DNA from: Caryophanales bacterium UBA1744 | Lineage (GTDB): Bacteria > Bacillota_I > Bacilli_A > RFN20 > CAG-826 | DNA: 64,000 bases | NCBI GenBank assembly: GCA_002314915.1 | Contig: DCHU01000082.1 | Location: forward strand, 1-64,000 | Reading direction: 5' to 3' | Shown here: positions 26,132 to 35,350 of the stretch, in pieces | How positions within the stretch are numbered: position 1 is the first letter of the stretch | Layout of the letters: each line of letters opens with the position of its first letter | The notes under the pieces: model-generated | Databases searched by the model: none | The model's input: the letters and a program-made list of their open reading frames with translations, nothing else | What the model was told of the DNA's origin: nothing | Program-made: the position numbers and the translations under genes

Positions 26132-26731
26132 TTAGTCTACGTATTTGATGGTAATTGCTCTATCCTGACCTTCGCCGTAGCTTTCGGTCTTGATGTGAGC
26201 CATACCGTTTAATGCGTTGTGAACGACTCTTCTTTCGTCTGGTGTCATTGGATCAAGCTTTGCGTCGACCTTGCTTCTAAGAACGTCTTTTGCAGCTCTT
26301 TTTGCCATGTAGGTGATGCGTGAGTACTTGTCTTCCTTATAACCGCCGACATCGAGAAGAATTCTGTATCTGTGGTGGAATTTGTTGGAGACTGCAAGTC
26401 TATCGAGCTCGTTTAAAGCCTGTAATGTCTTGCCGTTCTTTCCGATGAGAACAGGATTTCTCTTTGAATCGATTGTGACTCTGATGATTTCATCTTCAAC
26501 GGAGGCTGTTGTTTCGATTTCGATACCCATAGCTCCGATTGCTGTTTTGAGGTATTCCTGAGCGTATTCTGCAGCATCGTTTGCGTCATAAACTTCGATG
26601 ACGGCTTTCTTTGAGAAGAGGCCTTTCTTCTCTTCGACAAGCTTATAGACGATCTGAGATTCGGAAACGCCATATTCAGCAGCTGCCGCGCTGATGCACT
26701 CTTCGAGTGTTTTGCATGTAAACTGTTTCAT
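26132..26731 (-). CDS. khpB: RNA-binding KH/R3H protein KhpB (Jag)
   Basis: The 199-residue protein has the three Jag parts: an N-terminal Jag_N region (LEECISAAAAEYGVSESQIVY), a KH domain with IGKNGKTLQALNEL, and an R3H-type C-terminus (MTPDERRVVHNAL). KhpB pairs with KhpA to bind many small RNAs and affects cell elongation. It sits 6 nt after yidC, the standard position. Confidence 0.95.
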   Translation of the reverse strand: MKQFTCKTLEECISAAAAEYGVSESQIVYKLVEEKKGLFSKKAVIEVYDANDAAEYAQEYLKTAIGAMGIEIETTASVEDEIIRVTIDSKRNPVLIGKNGKTLQALNELDRLAVSNKFHHRYRILLDVGGYKEDKYSRITYMAKRAAKDVLRSKVDAKLDPMTPDERRVVHNALNGMAHIKTESYGEGQDRAITIKYVD

Positions 26732-26737
26732 ATTCGA

Positions 26738-28402
26738 TTATTTCACTTTCTTCTTCTTTGCCATGATTGACTGTGTGATCAATGTCTGAGCCAAGGAGAT
26801 AAGAGCACCGACGGCCCAGTAAAGTCCCATTGCAGCAGGGAGTGCGAAGCCCATGATGACCGTGAAGATAACCATGAACCAGCTCATCATCTTCATGCTG
26901 TTGCCGTTCTTGTCCTGAGCAGGGTTTGCAGAAGTCTTTGGAATGTTCTTCATCTTCTTCTTGTTGATCCATTGAGGAATCATCATAGCGGCAACCTGGA
27001 AGAGTGCCATTAAGAGGAATAACACAGCTGCTGTCCACCAGCCCGTTGCGTTGGTTGCCCAACCTGTGGAGAAGTTAGTCAAAACGGATGAGATTGTATC
27101 TGAAAGTCTTAAATTCAAGACGGATCCTGAAGCCAAGACGGAAGATCCTTGCATAGCGCCCCAAACACAGATGAAGACAGGGAACTGAACGACCAACGTG
27201 ATGAGCATTGAGAGTGGATTGACTTTGTTTCTCTTATAGAGAGCCATCTGCTCCTGCTGAAGTCTCTGAGCCTCGTCCTTGTTTGTGTTGGAGTTAGGGT
27301 ATTTAGCCTGAATCTTAGCCAACTGTGGCTGTAATGCCTGAGTCTTCTGCTGATCAAGAGTACTCTTGAATGTGGCTGCTAAGATAACCAGACGCACTAT
27401 GACTGTGACGATAAGGATGGATAACACCTGGCCAACACCGCTTAATGTTGGGTCGATTCCGTATGCGATTGCATCAATTAATGATGCGACTGGATAGACG
27501 ATTAATCCTTCGAAGAATCCTTTCTTCCAAGCGTCTTTCCATGTCTTTTGTGTGACGTTAACGGAGATATTTGATCCGCTTCCGTAGTGTCCGAATTTGC
27601 CGCCTTTTGTTGCGATGCAGCTTCTGGCGTTTGTGAGTTTTGACTCAACTGAGCTCTTATATGAGCTCTTGAAGTCTCCCTGTGGAACCTGCTCTTCACC
27701 GATATCGGCAGCGATTTCTTCGTTCCAGGCTTCCCATTGTTTCCAGAGGTCTTCTGAACGTTCTTTTGTTGTTGCGTCTTCTGTTCCGTAGAACTTAACG
27801 TAGCCATAGTTTAAAAGGATGCTGCTCTCATTTACTTCAGTTGAGGCTGTGTCCCAATTGTTCTTTCCGCCTGTTATTTCAGCGGTAAAGACGTTGATTT
27901 GCTCAGCTGTGATTGTTGAGGCTGTAACCTGCTGTGCAGGTTCAAGTCCTTTGTTCATTTCAGCCACAGCTGCATCGAGAACCTTCTCATCCATTGCCTT
28001 GAAGTAGGAATAGGTTGGAACTGTGTAGTTGTTGCTGATTGCGCTTGCGATGATTGAGTCTAAGAACTCAGCCTTCTTAGCGGTGTAACGTGTTGTGATT
28101 CTTTTTGATGTGTCGTTTGTCTCTAATGTCTGACCACCGACTGGGATATAAGCAAAAACACGGGTTGATTGTTCCCCGTTGATGGTGACTGGCCAATAGC
28201 CGACGTTTTCGCCTGCGTTTTTGTAAACTTCAGGTAATTCTTCAACACTATCAACATAGACGGTAACGCCCATGTCATAGGTGTATGCTATATTGGCTTT
28301 ATCGACGTTAGAGCAGAAGTTGGCTGTACATCCTGTCAAAAGGACGGTGCCAAGTGCGATACCCAATAATGAGTAAAGTGTCTTTTTGTTGCCCTTGTTC
28401 AA
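26738..28402 (-). CDS. yidC: Membrane protein insertase YidC, lipoprotein type, with a long external domain
   Basis: The 554-residue protein has a lipoprotein signal (lipobox LLTGC, Cys25) and an extracytoplasmic region of about 265 residues. The five-helix insertase core follows (about 295-545), with the groove Arg337 in VIVRLVILAATFKS and the coiled loop QALQPQLAKIQAKYP. It inserts proteins into the membrane with or without SecYEG. Bacillus-type YidC proteins are about 260 residues, so the external domain is an unusual addition here. It overlaps rnpA by 4 nt. Confidence 0.94.
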   Translation of the reverse strand: MNKGNKKTLYSLLGIALGTVLLTGCTANFCSNVDKANIAYTYDMGVTVYVDSVEELPEVYKNAGENVGYWPVTINGEQSTRVFAYIPVGGQTLETNDTSKRITTRYTAKKAEFLDSIIASAISNNYTVPTYSYFKAMDEKVLDAAVAEMNKGLEPAQQVTASTITAEQINVFTAEITGGKNNWDTASTEVNESSILLNYGYVKFYGTEDATTKERSEDLWKQWEAWNEEIAADIGEEQVPQGDFKSSYKSSVESKLTNARSCIATKGGKFGHYGSGSNISVNVTQKTWKDAWKKGFFEGLIVYPVASLIDAIAYGIDPTLSGVGQVLSILIVTVIVRLVILAATFKSTLDQQKTQALQPQLAKIQAKYPNSNTNKDEAQRLQQEQMALYKRNKVNPLSMLITLVVQFPVFICVWGAMQGSSVLASGSVLNLRLSDTISSVLTNFSTGWATNATGWWTAAVLFLLMALFQVAAMMIPQWINKKKMKNIPKTSANPAQDKNGNSMKMMSWFMVIFTVIMGFALPAAMGLYWAVGALISLAQTLITQSIMAKKKKVK

Positions 28403-28731
28403 TGTTTTTCTCCGATCTTCGTCAAAGACGAAACCAATTCAGTTTTATTAGATTGGAATAAGGTCGGATCGTAGGTTGTTCGTACGATGATAATAATATC
28501 TAGACTATTGCATAAATCCATTACATCGCCGACCATCGCTCTGATCTGACGCTTGATGCGGTTACGTGTTACTGCATTTCCGTTCTTTTTGCTCACACAG
28601 ATTCCAATTCTTGGTTTGTTCTGGGTGTTGGAACGGAAATGTATTACGTAGGATTTGCTTCTCTGAGTAGGGGTGCTACGAATAATCTCGTTAAATTCCT
28701 GGTGTTTTAAGATACGGTTATCTCTAATCAC
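28399..28731 (-). CDS. rnpA: Ribonuclease P protein component
   Basis: The 110-residue basic protein has the RNR motif GNAVTRNRIKRQIRAMV. It binds the RNase P RNA to trim tRNA 5' ends. It starts with GTG (28731), with AGGGG at good spacing. It is separated from rpmH by 32 nt that include a hairpin with a T tail, so part of the transcription from rpmH probably stops before it. Confidence 0.96.
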   Translation of the reverse strand: MIRDNRILKHQEFNEIIRSTPTQRSKSYVIHFRSNTQNKPRIGICVSKKNGNAVTRNRIKRQIRAMVGDVMDLCNSLDIIIIVRTTYDPTLFQSNKTELVSSLTKIGEKH

Positions 28732-28748
28732 GATATACCCCTAAATAA

Positions 28749-28771
28749 GAAAAAGACGCCAAATTAGGCGC
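28749..28771 (-). terminator. Partial terminator between rpmH and rnpA
   Basis: GCGCC-TAATTT-GGCGT followed by CTTTTTC on the minus strand. The stem includes the end of rpmH and its stop. It would make rpmH more abundant than rnpA. Confidence 0.6.
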
Positions 28772-28898
28772 AGAGTCTAGCTCTTCCTTTTGCTCTACGG
28801 CGAGCAAGGACTTTACGGCCGTTGTGTGAAGCCATTCTTGTGCGGAAACCTGCCATATGTGCATGTTTGATTTTAGATGGTTGATATGTTCTTTTCAT
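28764..28898 (-). CDS. rpmH: 50S ribosomal protein L34
   Basis: A 44-residue basic protein read directly from the minus strand, starting [18 protein letters not shown] and ending KGRARLCA. The family's [18 protein letters not shown] core is intact. GGAGGAAA lies 6 nt before the ATG. It is the first gene left of the origin, in the universal rpmH-rnpA-yidC order, and has a promoter at 28935-28963. Confidence 0.97.
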   Translation of the reverse strand: MKRTYQPSKIKHAHMAGFRTRMASHNGRKVLARRRAKGRARLCA

Positions 28899-28934
28899 TG
28901 CGCTTTCCTCCGAGTTTTACTAGCGTGCGAAATG

Positions 28935-28963
28935 ATTATAGAGATTTCACTTGCCTAAGGCAA
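28935..28963 (-). promoter_or_regulatory. rpmH promoter
   Basis: Minus-strand TTGCCT (28958-28963), a 17-nt spacer and TATAAT (28935-28940). The -35 lies in a short dyad, TTGCC-TAA-GGCAA. Confidence 0.75.
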
Positions 28964-29006
28964 CAAGAAAACGCGCGTATATGCATAACGTTAGAATGTG
29001 AATAAG

Positions 29007-29224
29007 TTATACACATCTGTGTGCAAAAGAGGACAAAAGCGAGAAGCCATCGAAACAAAGGTTATGTGGATAACGGTTCCAGAAGATAAGGCAAACCACA
29101 CGAAAGAAATCTGTTTTATTATCCACAAAGTTATCCACCGTAAAAAGATGTGGAAAACTCAAGAAACTCCGATAAAATGCTTTAATTTCTCATTATTCTT
29201 ATGTGGATAACTGGGTTTTCCACC
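29007..29224. other. oriC, upstream DnaA-box cluster
   Basis: The rpmH-dnaA interval holds perfect DnaA boxes (TTATCCACA) at 29065-29073 (minus), 29119-29127 (plus) and 29202-29210 (minus). One-mismatch copies lie at 29007-29015 (TTATACACA) and 29131-29139 (TTATCCACC); weaker ones are at 29149-29157 and 29216-29224. The gene orientations flip here, as expected at an origin. Confidence 0.92.
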
Positions 29225-29277
29225 AAAAATCGTCAAATTTCATGTGCGTATGTGCTAAACTTTTCGAGGTAAAAATT

Positions 29278-30639
29278 ATGGCATTAACAGTTAGTCAGTT
29301 GGCGCAGGTCTGGGACCGCGCTTTAGCAAAAATAAAAGACGGCATCGCCGACAAGATCACTTACGAAAGTTTTTTCACAGAATCATACATCTACAGCCTT
29401 GACGGAAACGTAATCACGGTTGTGGTTAATTCTGATTTGGCCGCAAGTGTTATTTCTACAAAATATGAGTCTTTGGTTGACGAAGTTTTAAGAGAAGTTA
29501 CAGGATTATCTTTTACGGTAAATTTTGTGGCTCCAGATAAGGTTCAGTCAAAACCCGTTTCATCTGCTCCAGACAAGCAGCCTTTCTTTAGCGACTCAAG
29601 AATAGATCCAAGTTACACATTCGATACTTTCGTTGTTGGAACCTCTAATAGAGAGGCATACCAAGCGGCTGTTTTAGCAGCTAAGGATCCTGGAAAATTC
29701 TACAATCCGGTGCTTATTTTCGGAGATTCCGGCTTAGGAAAGACCCATTTGCTTCATGCAATCGGCAACACTATCAAAGAATCAAAACCGGAAATGAGAG
29801 TCTTATATGTTAAGGCTCAGGACTTCCTTGATGAATACATCAAATACGTTAAGAACGACAGCAATGGCGTTGGTTTGGTTGAATGGTTCAAAGCATCTGT
29901 CGACGTTCTTTTGGTTGACGATGTTCAATTCCTTGCGAACAAAACAAAAACAGAAGAGACTTTCTTCTCTATTTACAACTACTTATATTCTGCTGGAAAG
30001 CAGGTTGTCATCACTTCCGATAAACACCCAAGTTTATTGAACGGACTCGATGATCGTCTCAAAACAAGGTTTGTCCAGGGTTTGCCAATCTCAATCGAAA
30101 GACCAGAAAAAACCGTATGCGAACTCATTTTGAGAAAGAGAATTGAGCAAAAAGGCATGACAATCGAGGATTTCGATCCAGAAGTTATCACGTACTTCGC
30201 CTCAAAATTCGGAAGCAACGTTAGAGAACTCGAAGGTGCGTTCGATAGAATGTTCTTCTATATTACAAACTTCAAAAACGTCGACCACATCGACCTTTCC
30301 ACCGCAATAGAGTCGGTCAGATCGCTCGTTAACGTAAAAGAAGATGAGGACACATTGTCTCAAGATAAGATCATCAGCACCGTTGCCGAATACTACGGTT
30401 TGACACTTACGCAGATAACCGGAACATCTAGACAAGCCAACATTGCGCTCGCAAGACATATATCCATGTTCTTAATCAGGGTGTTGTTGGACGCTCCGTT
30501 CAAAAAGATCGGCGATAGATTCGGCGGCAAGGACCACACAACCGTCATGAACGCCGTTGAGAAGATAGAAAAAGCTTCAAAAACCGATGAGCAGCTTAAG
30601 AAAGCCATCGAGGAATTGAAGAAGAGGATAAACAGTTGA
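29278..30639 (+). CDS. dnaA: Chromosomal replication initiator DnaA
   Basis: The chosen start MALTVSQLAQVWDRALAK has GAGGT upstream and gives 453 residues; the longer frame to 29203 runs through DnaA boxes. Domains: an N-terminal oligomerisation domain, a short linker, the AAA+ domain with GDSGLGKTH and VLLVDDVQFL, and a C-terminal HTH with GKDHTTVMNAVEKI. It binds the boxes on both sides of its own gene to open the origin, and probably represses itself there. Confidence 0.98.
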   Translation: MALTVSQLAQVWDRALAKIKDGIADKITYESFFTESYIYSLDGNVITVVVNSDLAASVISTKYESLVDEVLREVTGLSFTVNFVAPDKVQSKPVSSAPDKQPFFSDSRIDPSYTFDTFVVGTSNREAYQAAVLAAKDPGKFYNPVLIFGDSGLGKTHLLHAIGNTIKESKPEMRVLYVKAQDFLDEYIKYVKNDSNGVGLVEWFKASVDVLLVDDVQFLANKTKTEETFFSIYNYLYSAGKQVVITSDKHPSLLNGLDDRLKTRFVQGLPISIERPEKTVCELILRKRIEQKGMTIEDFDPEVITYFASKFGSNVRELEGAFDRMFFYITNFKNVDHIDLSTAIESVRSLVNVKEDEDTLSQDKIISTVAEYYGLTLTQITGTSRQANIALARHISMFLIRVLLDAPFKKIGDRFGGKDHTTVMNAVEKIEKASKTDEQLKKAIEELKKRINS

Positions 30640-30645
30640 TAACCA

Positions 30646-30755
30646 TGTGGATGAATAACTCAGTCATCATCGAAGAAAAAGGAGTTATCCACAAATCCAC
30701 ACGCGCATTAATATTATTAATATAATATATATAATATAGATATATAGATAAGGAG
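30646..30755. other. oriC, downstream DnaA boxes and AT-rich unwinding element
   Basis: Between dnaA and dnaN there is a perfect box at 30685-30693 and a one-mismatch box at 30646-30654 (minus). Next come a short GC-rich stretch (CCACACGCGC) and about 45 nt of nearly pure A/T (30705-30750). This box, GC-rich, AT-rich order matches the duplex-unwinding side of bipartite Firmicutes origins. Confidence 0.8.
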
Positions 30756-30761
30756 AACCTT

Positions 30762-31880
30762 ATGAGATTCACAATTACAAAGGACGAATTATTAAAGGGA
30801 TTGTTATCTGCAGGCCATGCTGTAGGAACTGCATCAGCAAACCCAACCCTCTCTAGCTTTAAATTAGAGATGACATCCAAAGGACTTGAAATCACATCGT
30901 CCAATGGAGATATCTCAATCTGGACTTTAATCCCTGAATACAGGGGAGAAAACCAGATAATCAGAAACTCTTCCTTGGGATCCGTTTTGATCAATGCGAG
31001 AATCGTTACTGAGGTTGCCAAAAGAATCAGTGGAAGCGAAGTGACCGTTGAAATCATTGACAACGCAATCGCGAAAATCGATGACGGCAAATCATCATTC
31101 AAACTTAACTGCATGGATGCTGACGAATACCCAGACATCGATTTCGACAAGACCGGAAACTCATTCGTTGTCGCGTGCGATGCCTTATCAAAATTGACAG
31201 CTCAGACCGCATTCGCTGCTTCAGATAAGAACCGTCCGGTTTTAGGCGCGGTCAACCTCAAGGCCGAAGCGGGCAACTTAACAGCTACAGCAACCGACTC
31301 AGCAAGACTTTCAAGAAAGACAATCGCGGTCGAACCAAATTTGAGATTCTCTGCAAATATCCCAGCAAAAACCTTATCTGATATCGTAAAAATGTTCGAT
31401 TCCGTCGAAGAAGTCGAGATTTCTGCTTCAAGAGAAAAAATCGTCTTCTCATTCGGAACAACCATCGTCACAAGCAGATTGATTTCTGATGACTACCCGG
31501 TCTCAAGCTCAATCGTTCCACAGGTCTTCAACTATTATCTCGAGATCAACTCTCAGCAGCTCTTGAACGCCATCGACCGTGTCTCCATCCTTTCAACGGA
31601 TAAGGCATCGGTCGTTAAACTCTCCATGACCGCCGACAACGTTGAAATCTCATCTTCTTCAGACCAGAACGGTTCCGGCATTGAGAAGTTATCAACCATC
31701 CAGTTCACCGGCGACAGACTCGACATTGCGTTCAACGCATCGTTCGTTTCTCAGGCTGTTCGTGCACTTGGCTGCGAGGATGTCACATTCTCATTTGTAG
31801 GCGAAATGAGACCATTCGTCATCAAAAACCCTGAAGATGATTCCGTGGTCGAATTAATCACCCCAATGAGGATGAGATAA
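30762..31880 (+). CDS. dnaN: DNA polymerase III beta sliding clamp
   Basis: The 372-residue protein has three clamp repeats and begins MRFTITKDELLKGLLSAGHAV. It ends with the typical MRPFVIKNPEDDSVVELITPMRM tail. It holds the polymerase on DNA and serves as a docking platform. AAGGAGAA precedes the start. A terminator at 31914-31940 separates it from yaaA. Confidence 0.97.
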   Translation: MRFTITKDELLKGLLSAGHAVGTASANPTLSSFKLEMTSKGLEITSSNGDISIWTLIPEYRGENQIIRNSSLGSVLINARIVTEVAKRISGSEVTVEIIDNAIAKIDDGKSSFKLNCMDADEYPDIDFDKTGNSFVVACDALSKLTAQTAFAASDKNRPVLGAVNLKAEAGNLTATATDSARLSRKTIAVEPNLRFSANIPAKTLSDIVKMFDSVEEVEISASREKIVFSFGTTIVTSRLISDDYPVSSSIVPQVFNYYLEINSQQLLNAIDRVSILSTDKASVVKLSMTADNVEISSSSDQNGSGIEKLSTIQFTGDRLDIAFNASFVSQAVRALGCEDVTFSFVGEMRPFVIKNPEDDSVVELITPMRMR

Positions 31881-31913
31881 GCCTTTTTAGGCCCTTTAAA
31901 AATTTATTTTAAA

Positions 31914-31940
31914 GAGACGCAAAAATGCGTTTCTTTTTTT
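31914..31940 (+). terminator. Terminator after dnaN
   Basis: GACGCA-AAAA-TGCGT stem followed by TTCTTTTTTT. Confidence 0.75.
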
Positions 31941-31955
31941 ACTACTTGTAGTAAA
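31938..31955. promoter_or_regulatory. Perfect palindrome next to the yaaA start
   Basis: TTTACTAC-TT-GTAGTAAA, with 8-bp arms, ends 8 nt before the yaaA ATG and overlaps a -10-like TAAACT. It could be an operator or a second hairpin. Confidence 0.4.
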
Positions 31956-31963
31956 CTATATAC

Positions 31964-32194
31964 ATGGCAAAAATAGGCACTTCCAGACAAATTAAAATCA
32001 GCACCGAGTTTATTACCCTCGGACAGCTTCTCAAGTTTGCTGACGTCATTGACGAGGGCGGGATGGCGAAATTCTACCTCGCCAACAATCGCGTCTTGGT
32101 GAACGGTGAAGAAGAGAACCGCAGAGGAAAGAAGCTTAGACCCGGTGATACGGTTGAGTTGAAGGAAGGGAAATTCGAGATTGTAGACAAATGA
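31964..32194 (+). CDS. yaaA: S4-domain RNA-binding protein YaaA (RlbA)
   Basis: The 76-residue protein is a single S4 domain: ITLGQLLKFADVIDEGGMAKFYL, VLVNGEEENRRGKKLRPGDTVEL. This small protein lies between dnaN and recF in most Firmicutes; it is thought to bind RNA and act in ribosome assembly. It overlaps recF by 4 nt (ATGA). No Shine-Dalgarno sequence is visible; a TAAACT ends 6 nt before the ATG. Confidence 0.94.
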   Translation: MAKIGTSRQIKISTEFITLGQLLKFADVIDEGGMAKFYLANNRVLVNGEEENRRGKKLRPGDTVELKEGKFEIVDK

Positions 32195-33261
32195 TCCTCG
32201 AGAAGATGTCACTTGCGAACTTCAGGTCATATGACAAATGTGATGTGCAGTTCGGGCCCGGCGTAAATGTCATAGTCGGGGCAAACGGATCCGGCAAGAC
32301 CAATCTTGCCGAGTCCATCCATCTGATGTCTTTGGCTAAGAGCTGGCGAACAAACGAATCATCGACGCTTATCGGCATCGATTGTGATTACGCGTACGCA
32401 GAGGCGCGCGTCAATAGTGGGGGCATGACAAGAACGATCGGAATCCAAATCTCCAGAAAAGGGAAGAAGGTTCTGATAAACGGGAAGCCGGTCAAGAGAT
32501 TGAGCGAGCTCTCCAAGTGTGTGAATGTCATCGTGTTCTCGCCGGAAGACGTATCGCTCTTCAAAGGCTCACCAAGCGAGAGAAGGTCATTCCTTGACGT
32601 GAACATCTCAAAGCGTTCCCTGGATTACTTCTCCCTCATCGCGAAATTCAACAAACTGCTTGAAGAGCGCAACGCAGCCCTGAAGTCAGAACCTGTGGAT
32701 AGAACATATCTGAAGGTCGTGACAGAGAGGTTGATTGAGGTTGAGGAGCCATTATCTCGCTACAGACGGCTTTACGTTGACGAGCTGAATAAAATACTAT
32801 CGGACGTCGCGAGTGGGCTCTATGGGGCGGAAAGAAGCGTAAGAATTAATTACAAACCTTTCATCAAGTCCATAGACGAATTCAAGTCTCATGCCACAAA
32901 ACTCTATGATAGAAACCTCGAAAGCGACATCTATCACAAGAGCACATCGGTTGGCCTCCATCGCGAGGACTTCGAACTGATGCTGGACGGAAAGAACATC
33001 GCGTTTTACGGAAGCCAGGGAGAAAACAGGCTCTCGGCTATCGCCTTAAAGATGTCGCCATACTTCCTAATCGAAGATGACGATCAGAAACCAATCGCTG
33101 TTCTGGACGATGTTTATAGCGAACTAGACGCGAACCACGCAGCGCGTCTCACCGAGCTGGTGAAAAAGATGGGCCAAACGTTCATCACTGCGACGAATTT
33201 GGAAATTGAGGGAGCCACCTATATAGATGTCTCCTCGAATAGAGCCGTTAGGAGGAAATGA
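32191..33261 (+). CDS. recF: DNA repair and replication protein RecF
   Basis: The 356-residue SMC-like ATPase has Walker A GANGSGKTN, the signature-like GSQGENRLSAIAL near residue 275 and Walker B AVLDDVYSELD. It loads RecA at gapped DNA with RecO and RecR. The signature reads QGENRL where many RecF proteins have QGQQRT. The start overlaps yaaA, and its end contains the gyrB ribosome site. Confidence 0.96.
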   Translation: MILEKMSLANFRSYDKCDVQFGPGVNVIVGANGSGKTNLAESIHLMSLAKSWRTNESSTLIGIDCDYAYAEARVNSGGMTRTIGIQISRKGKKVLINGKPVKRLSELSKCVNVIVFSPEDVSLFKGSPSERRSFLDVNISKRSLDYFSLIAKFNKLLEERNAALKSEPVDRTYLKVVTERLIEVEEPLSRYRRLYVDELNKILSDVASGLYGAERSVRINYKPFIKSIDEFKSHATKLYDRNLESDIYHKSTSVGLHREDFELMLDGKNIAFYGSQGENRLSAIALKMSPYFLIEDDDQKPIAVLDDVYSELDANHAARLTELVKKMGQTFITATNLEIEGATYIDVSSNRAVRRK

Positions 33262-33262
33262 A

Positions 33263-35335
33263 ATGGCGGATGAAAAGAAACTAGCTGCTGCCGCTGAAGC
33301 GAGCGGTGCAACGGCTGAATCCATCGAAGAAGAGGGTAAATTCTCTTACTCCGGTGTTGAAACAGACATTGATAGACGCAGCATCGAAAAAGCCGATGAG
33401 AAATACACCGGCGAAAACATTCAGGTCTTAGAAGGTCTTGAAGCTGTCAGAAAGCGCCCTGGTATGTATATCGGCACCACAGCGTCGGCAGGTCTTCACC
33501 ACCTTGTATGGGAAATTGTCGATAACTCAATCGACGAAGCCTTAGCAGGATACTGTGACAGAATCGACGTTATCATCAACAAAGGTAACAGCATCACAGT
33601 CAAGGATAATGGACGTGGTATCCCTGTCGATAAGGTTGCAAAATCAGGATTATCCGGTGTCGAAACCGCATATACAATCCTTCACGCTGGCGGTAAGTTC
33701 GGCGAAGGCGGAGGCTATAAGGTTTCCGGTGGTCTTCACGGTGTCGGCGCATCAGTCGTCAACGCTTTATCAACATGGTGCGAAGTCGTCGTTTGCAGAG
33801 ATGGCGGAGAATTCAAGGTCCGCTTCGAAGATGGTGGTAAGATCGCTCAGCCACTCGCAAGAGTTGGCGACAGCAGTGCAAGAGGCACAGCGGTCACATT
33901 CTTACCAGACCCAACAATCTTCACAGAAACACAGACATATAACTACGAGTCAATCAAGAATCACATGCGTCAGATGGCTTTCCTCAACGGCGGCGTCAGA
34001 CTCTGCTTAACAGATGACCGTGGCGAAGAACCAGTCCACGAAGAGTTCTTCTATGAAGGCGGTATTAAGGAATACGTTTCCTTCATTAACTCCGCAAAAA
34101 TCGCAATCTCTGGACCGGTAATCTACTGTTCAGGCGCTGAAGAGGTCACCCTCTTAGACGGAACAAAGGAGAAGATTTTCGCTGAAATCGCACTCCAGTG
34201 GACAGATGGATATAGCTCAGACGGCGTTTACTCATTCTGTAACAACATCACCACAAAAGAAGGTGGTACACACGTTGAGGGTTTCAACCTCGCAATCAAC
34301 AGAACGATGAACGCTTACGCTAAGAAGGCAAAACTCTTAGACGACAAAGATAAATTCACAACCGAAGACTGTAAGGAAGGCTTAACTTGTGTCATTTCCG
34401 CAAAGCACCCTAACCCACAGTATGAAGGTCAGACCAAGACAAAGCTCGGTAACTCAGAGGTCAGAAAGATTGTCTCAACAATCGTCGGTGACCAGTTAGA
34501 GCAGTACTTACTCGAGCATCCAGATATCGCAAAGACAATCGTTCAGAAAATCAGCATGGCATCCAAGGCAAGAGCCGCGGCTGTTAGAGCAAGAGAAGCT
34601 GTCCGTAAAGATGCTCTCGGAGTCACAACACTCCCTGGAAAGCTTGCAGATTGCTCCTCAAAGATTCCTGAAGAGTGCGAATTGTACATCGTTGAGGGTA
34701 ACTCAGCAGGCGGTTCCGCAAAGAACGGACGTGATAGAGAAACCCAGGCAATTCTCCCTTTAAGAGGTAAGATCCTTAACGTCGAGAAGGCAAGAGAAGA
34801 AAGAATCTTCAAGAACGCTGAAATCGGAAACATGATCACCGCAATCGGCGCTGGTATCCGCGAGAACTTCGATGTCTCAAAGATCAGATACCACAAAGTC
34901 GTCATCATGACCGATGCTGACGTCGACGGCGACCACATCAGAATCCTTCTCTTAACATTCTTCTACAGATTCATGAGACCGCTCATTGAAGGCGGATTCG
35001 TGTATATCGCCCAGCCACCTCTCTACAAGATTGAGGTTAAGGGCAACCAGTATTACGCATACAACGATGCTCAGTTAGAGCAGTTAAAGAAAGCCCTCCA
35101 GCTCAGAGCTGGATATCCATTCCAGAGATATAAAGGACTTGGTGAAATGGACGCTCAGCAGTTATGGGAAACAACAATGGACCCTAAGTGCCGTAAGATG
35201 ATCCGTATCACGATCGACGACGCTGCAGAAGCAGAAAAGGCATTCTCCGAACTCATGGGCGAAGATGTCTTACCACGTAAGAATTTCATAACAGAGAGAG
35301 CTGTATTCATCAATCGTGATGACCTCGATATTTAA
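33263..35335 (+). CDS. gyrB: DNA gyrase subunit B
   Basis: From MADEKKLAAAAEASG the protein is 690 residues. AGGAGG lies 7 nt upstream and inside the recF stop region. It has the GHKL ATPase domain (EIVDNSIDEALAGYCD, VGASVVNALS) and the Toprim part (EGNSAGGSAKNGRDR, DADVDGDH), and ends ERAVFINRDDLDI. The N-terminal extension of about 45 residues before the ATPase core is longer than usual. It pairs with GyrA (next gene) to introduce negative supercoils. Confidence 0.97.
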   Translation: MADEKKLAAAAEASGATAESIEEEGKFSYSGVETDIDRRSIEKADEKYTGENIQVLEGLEAVRKRPGMYIGTTASAGLHHLVWEIVDNSIDEALAGYCDRIDVIINKGNSITVKDNGRGIPVDKVAKSGLSGVETAYTILHAGGKFGEGGGYKVSGGLHGVGASVVNALSTWCEVVVCRDGGEFKVRFEDGGKIAQPLARVGDSSARGTAVTFLPDPTIFTETQTYNYESIKNHMRQMAFLNGGVRLCLTDDRGEEPVHEEFFYEGGIKEYVSFINSAKIAISGPVIYCSGAEEVTLLDGTKEKIFAEIALQWTDGYSSDGVYSFCNNITTKEGGTHVEGFNLAINRTMNAYAKKAKLLDDKDKFTTEDCKEGLTCVISAKHPNPQYEGQTKTKLGNSEVRKIVSTIVGDQLEQYLLEHPDIAKTIVQKISMASKARAAAVRAREAVRKDALGVTTLPGKLADCSSKIPEECELYIVEGNSAGGSAKNGRDRETQAILPLRGKILNVEKAREERIFKNAEIGNMITAIGAGIRENFDVSKIRYHKVVIMTDADVDGDHIRILLLTFFYRFMRPLIEGGFVYIAQPPLYKIEVKGNQYYAYNDAQLEQLKKALQLRAGYPFQRYKGLGEMDAQQLWETTMDPKCRKMIRITIDDAAEAEKAFSELMGEDVLPRKNFITERAVFINRDDLDI

Positions 35336-35350
35336 TGAAAGGAGACCGAC

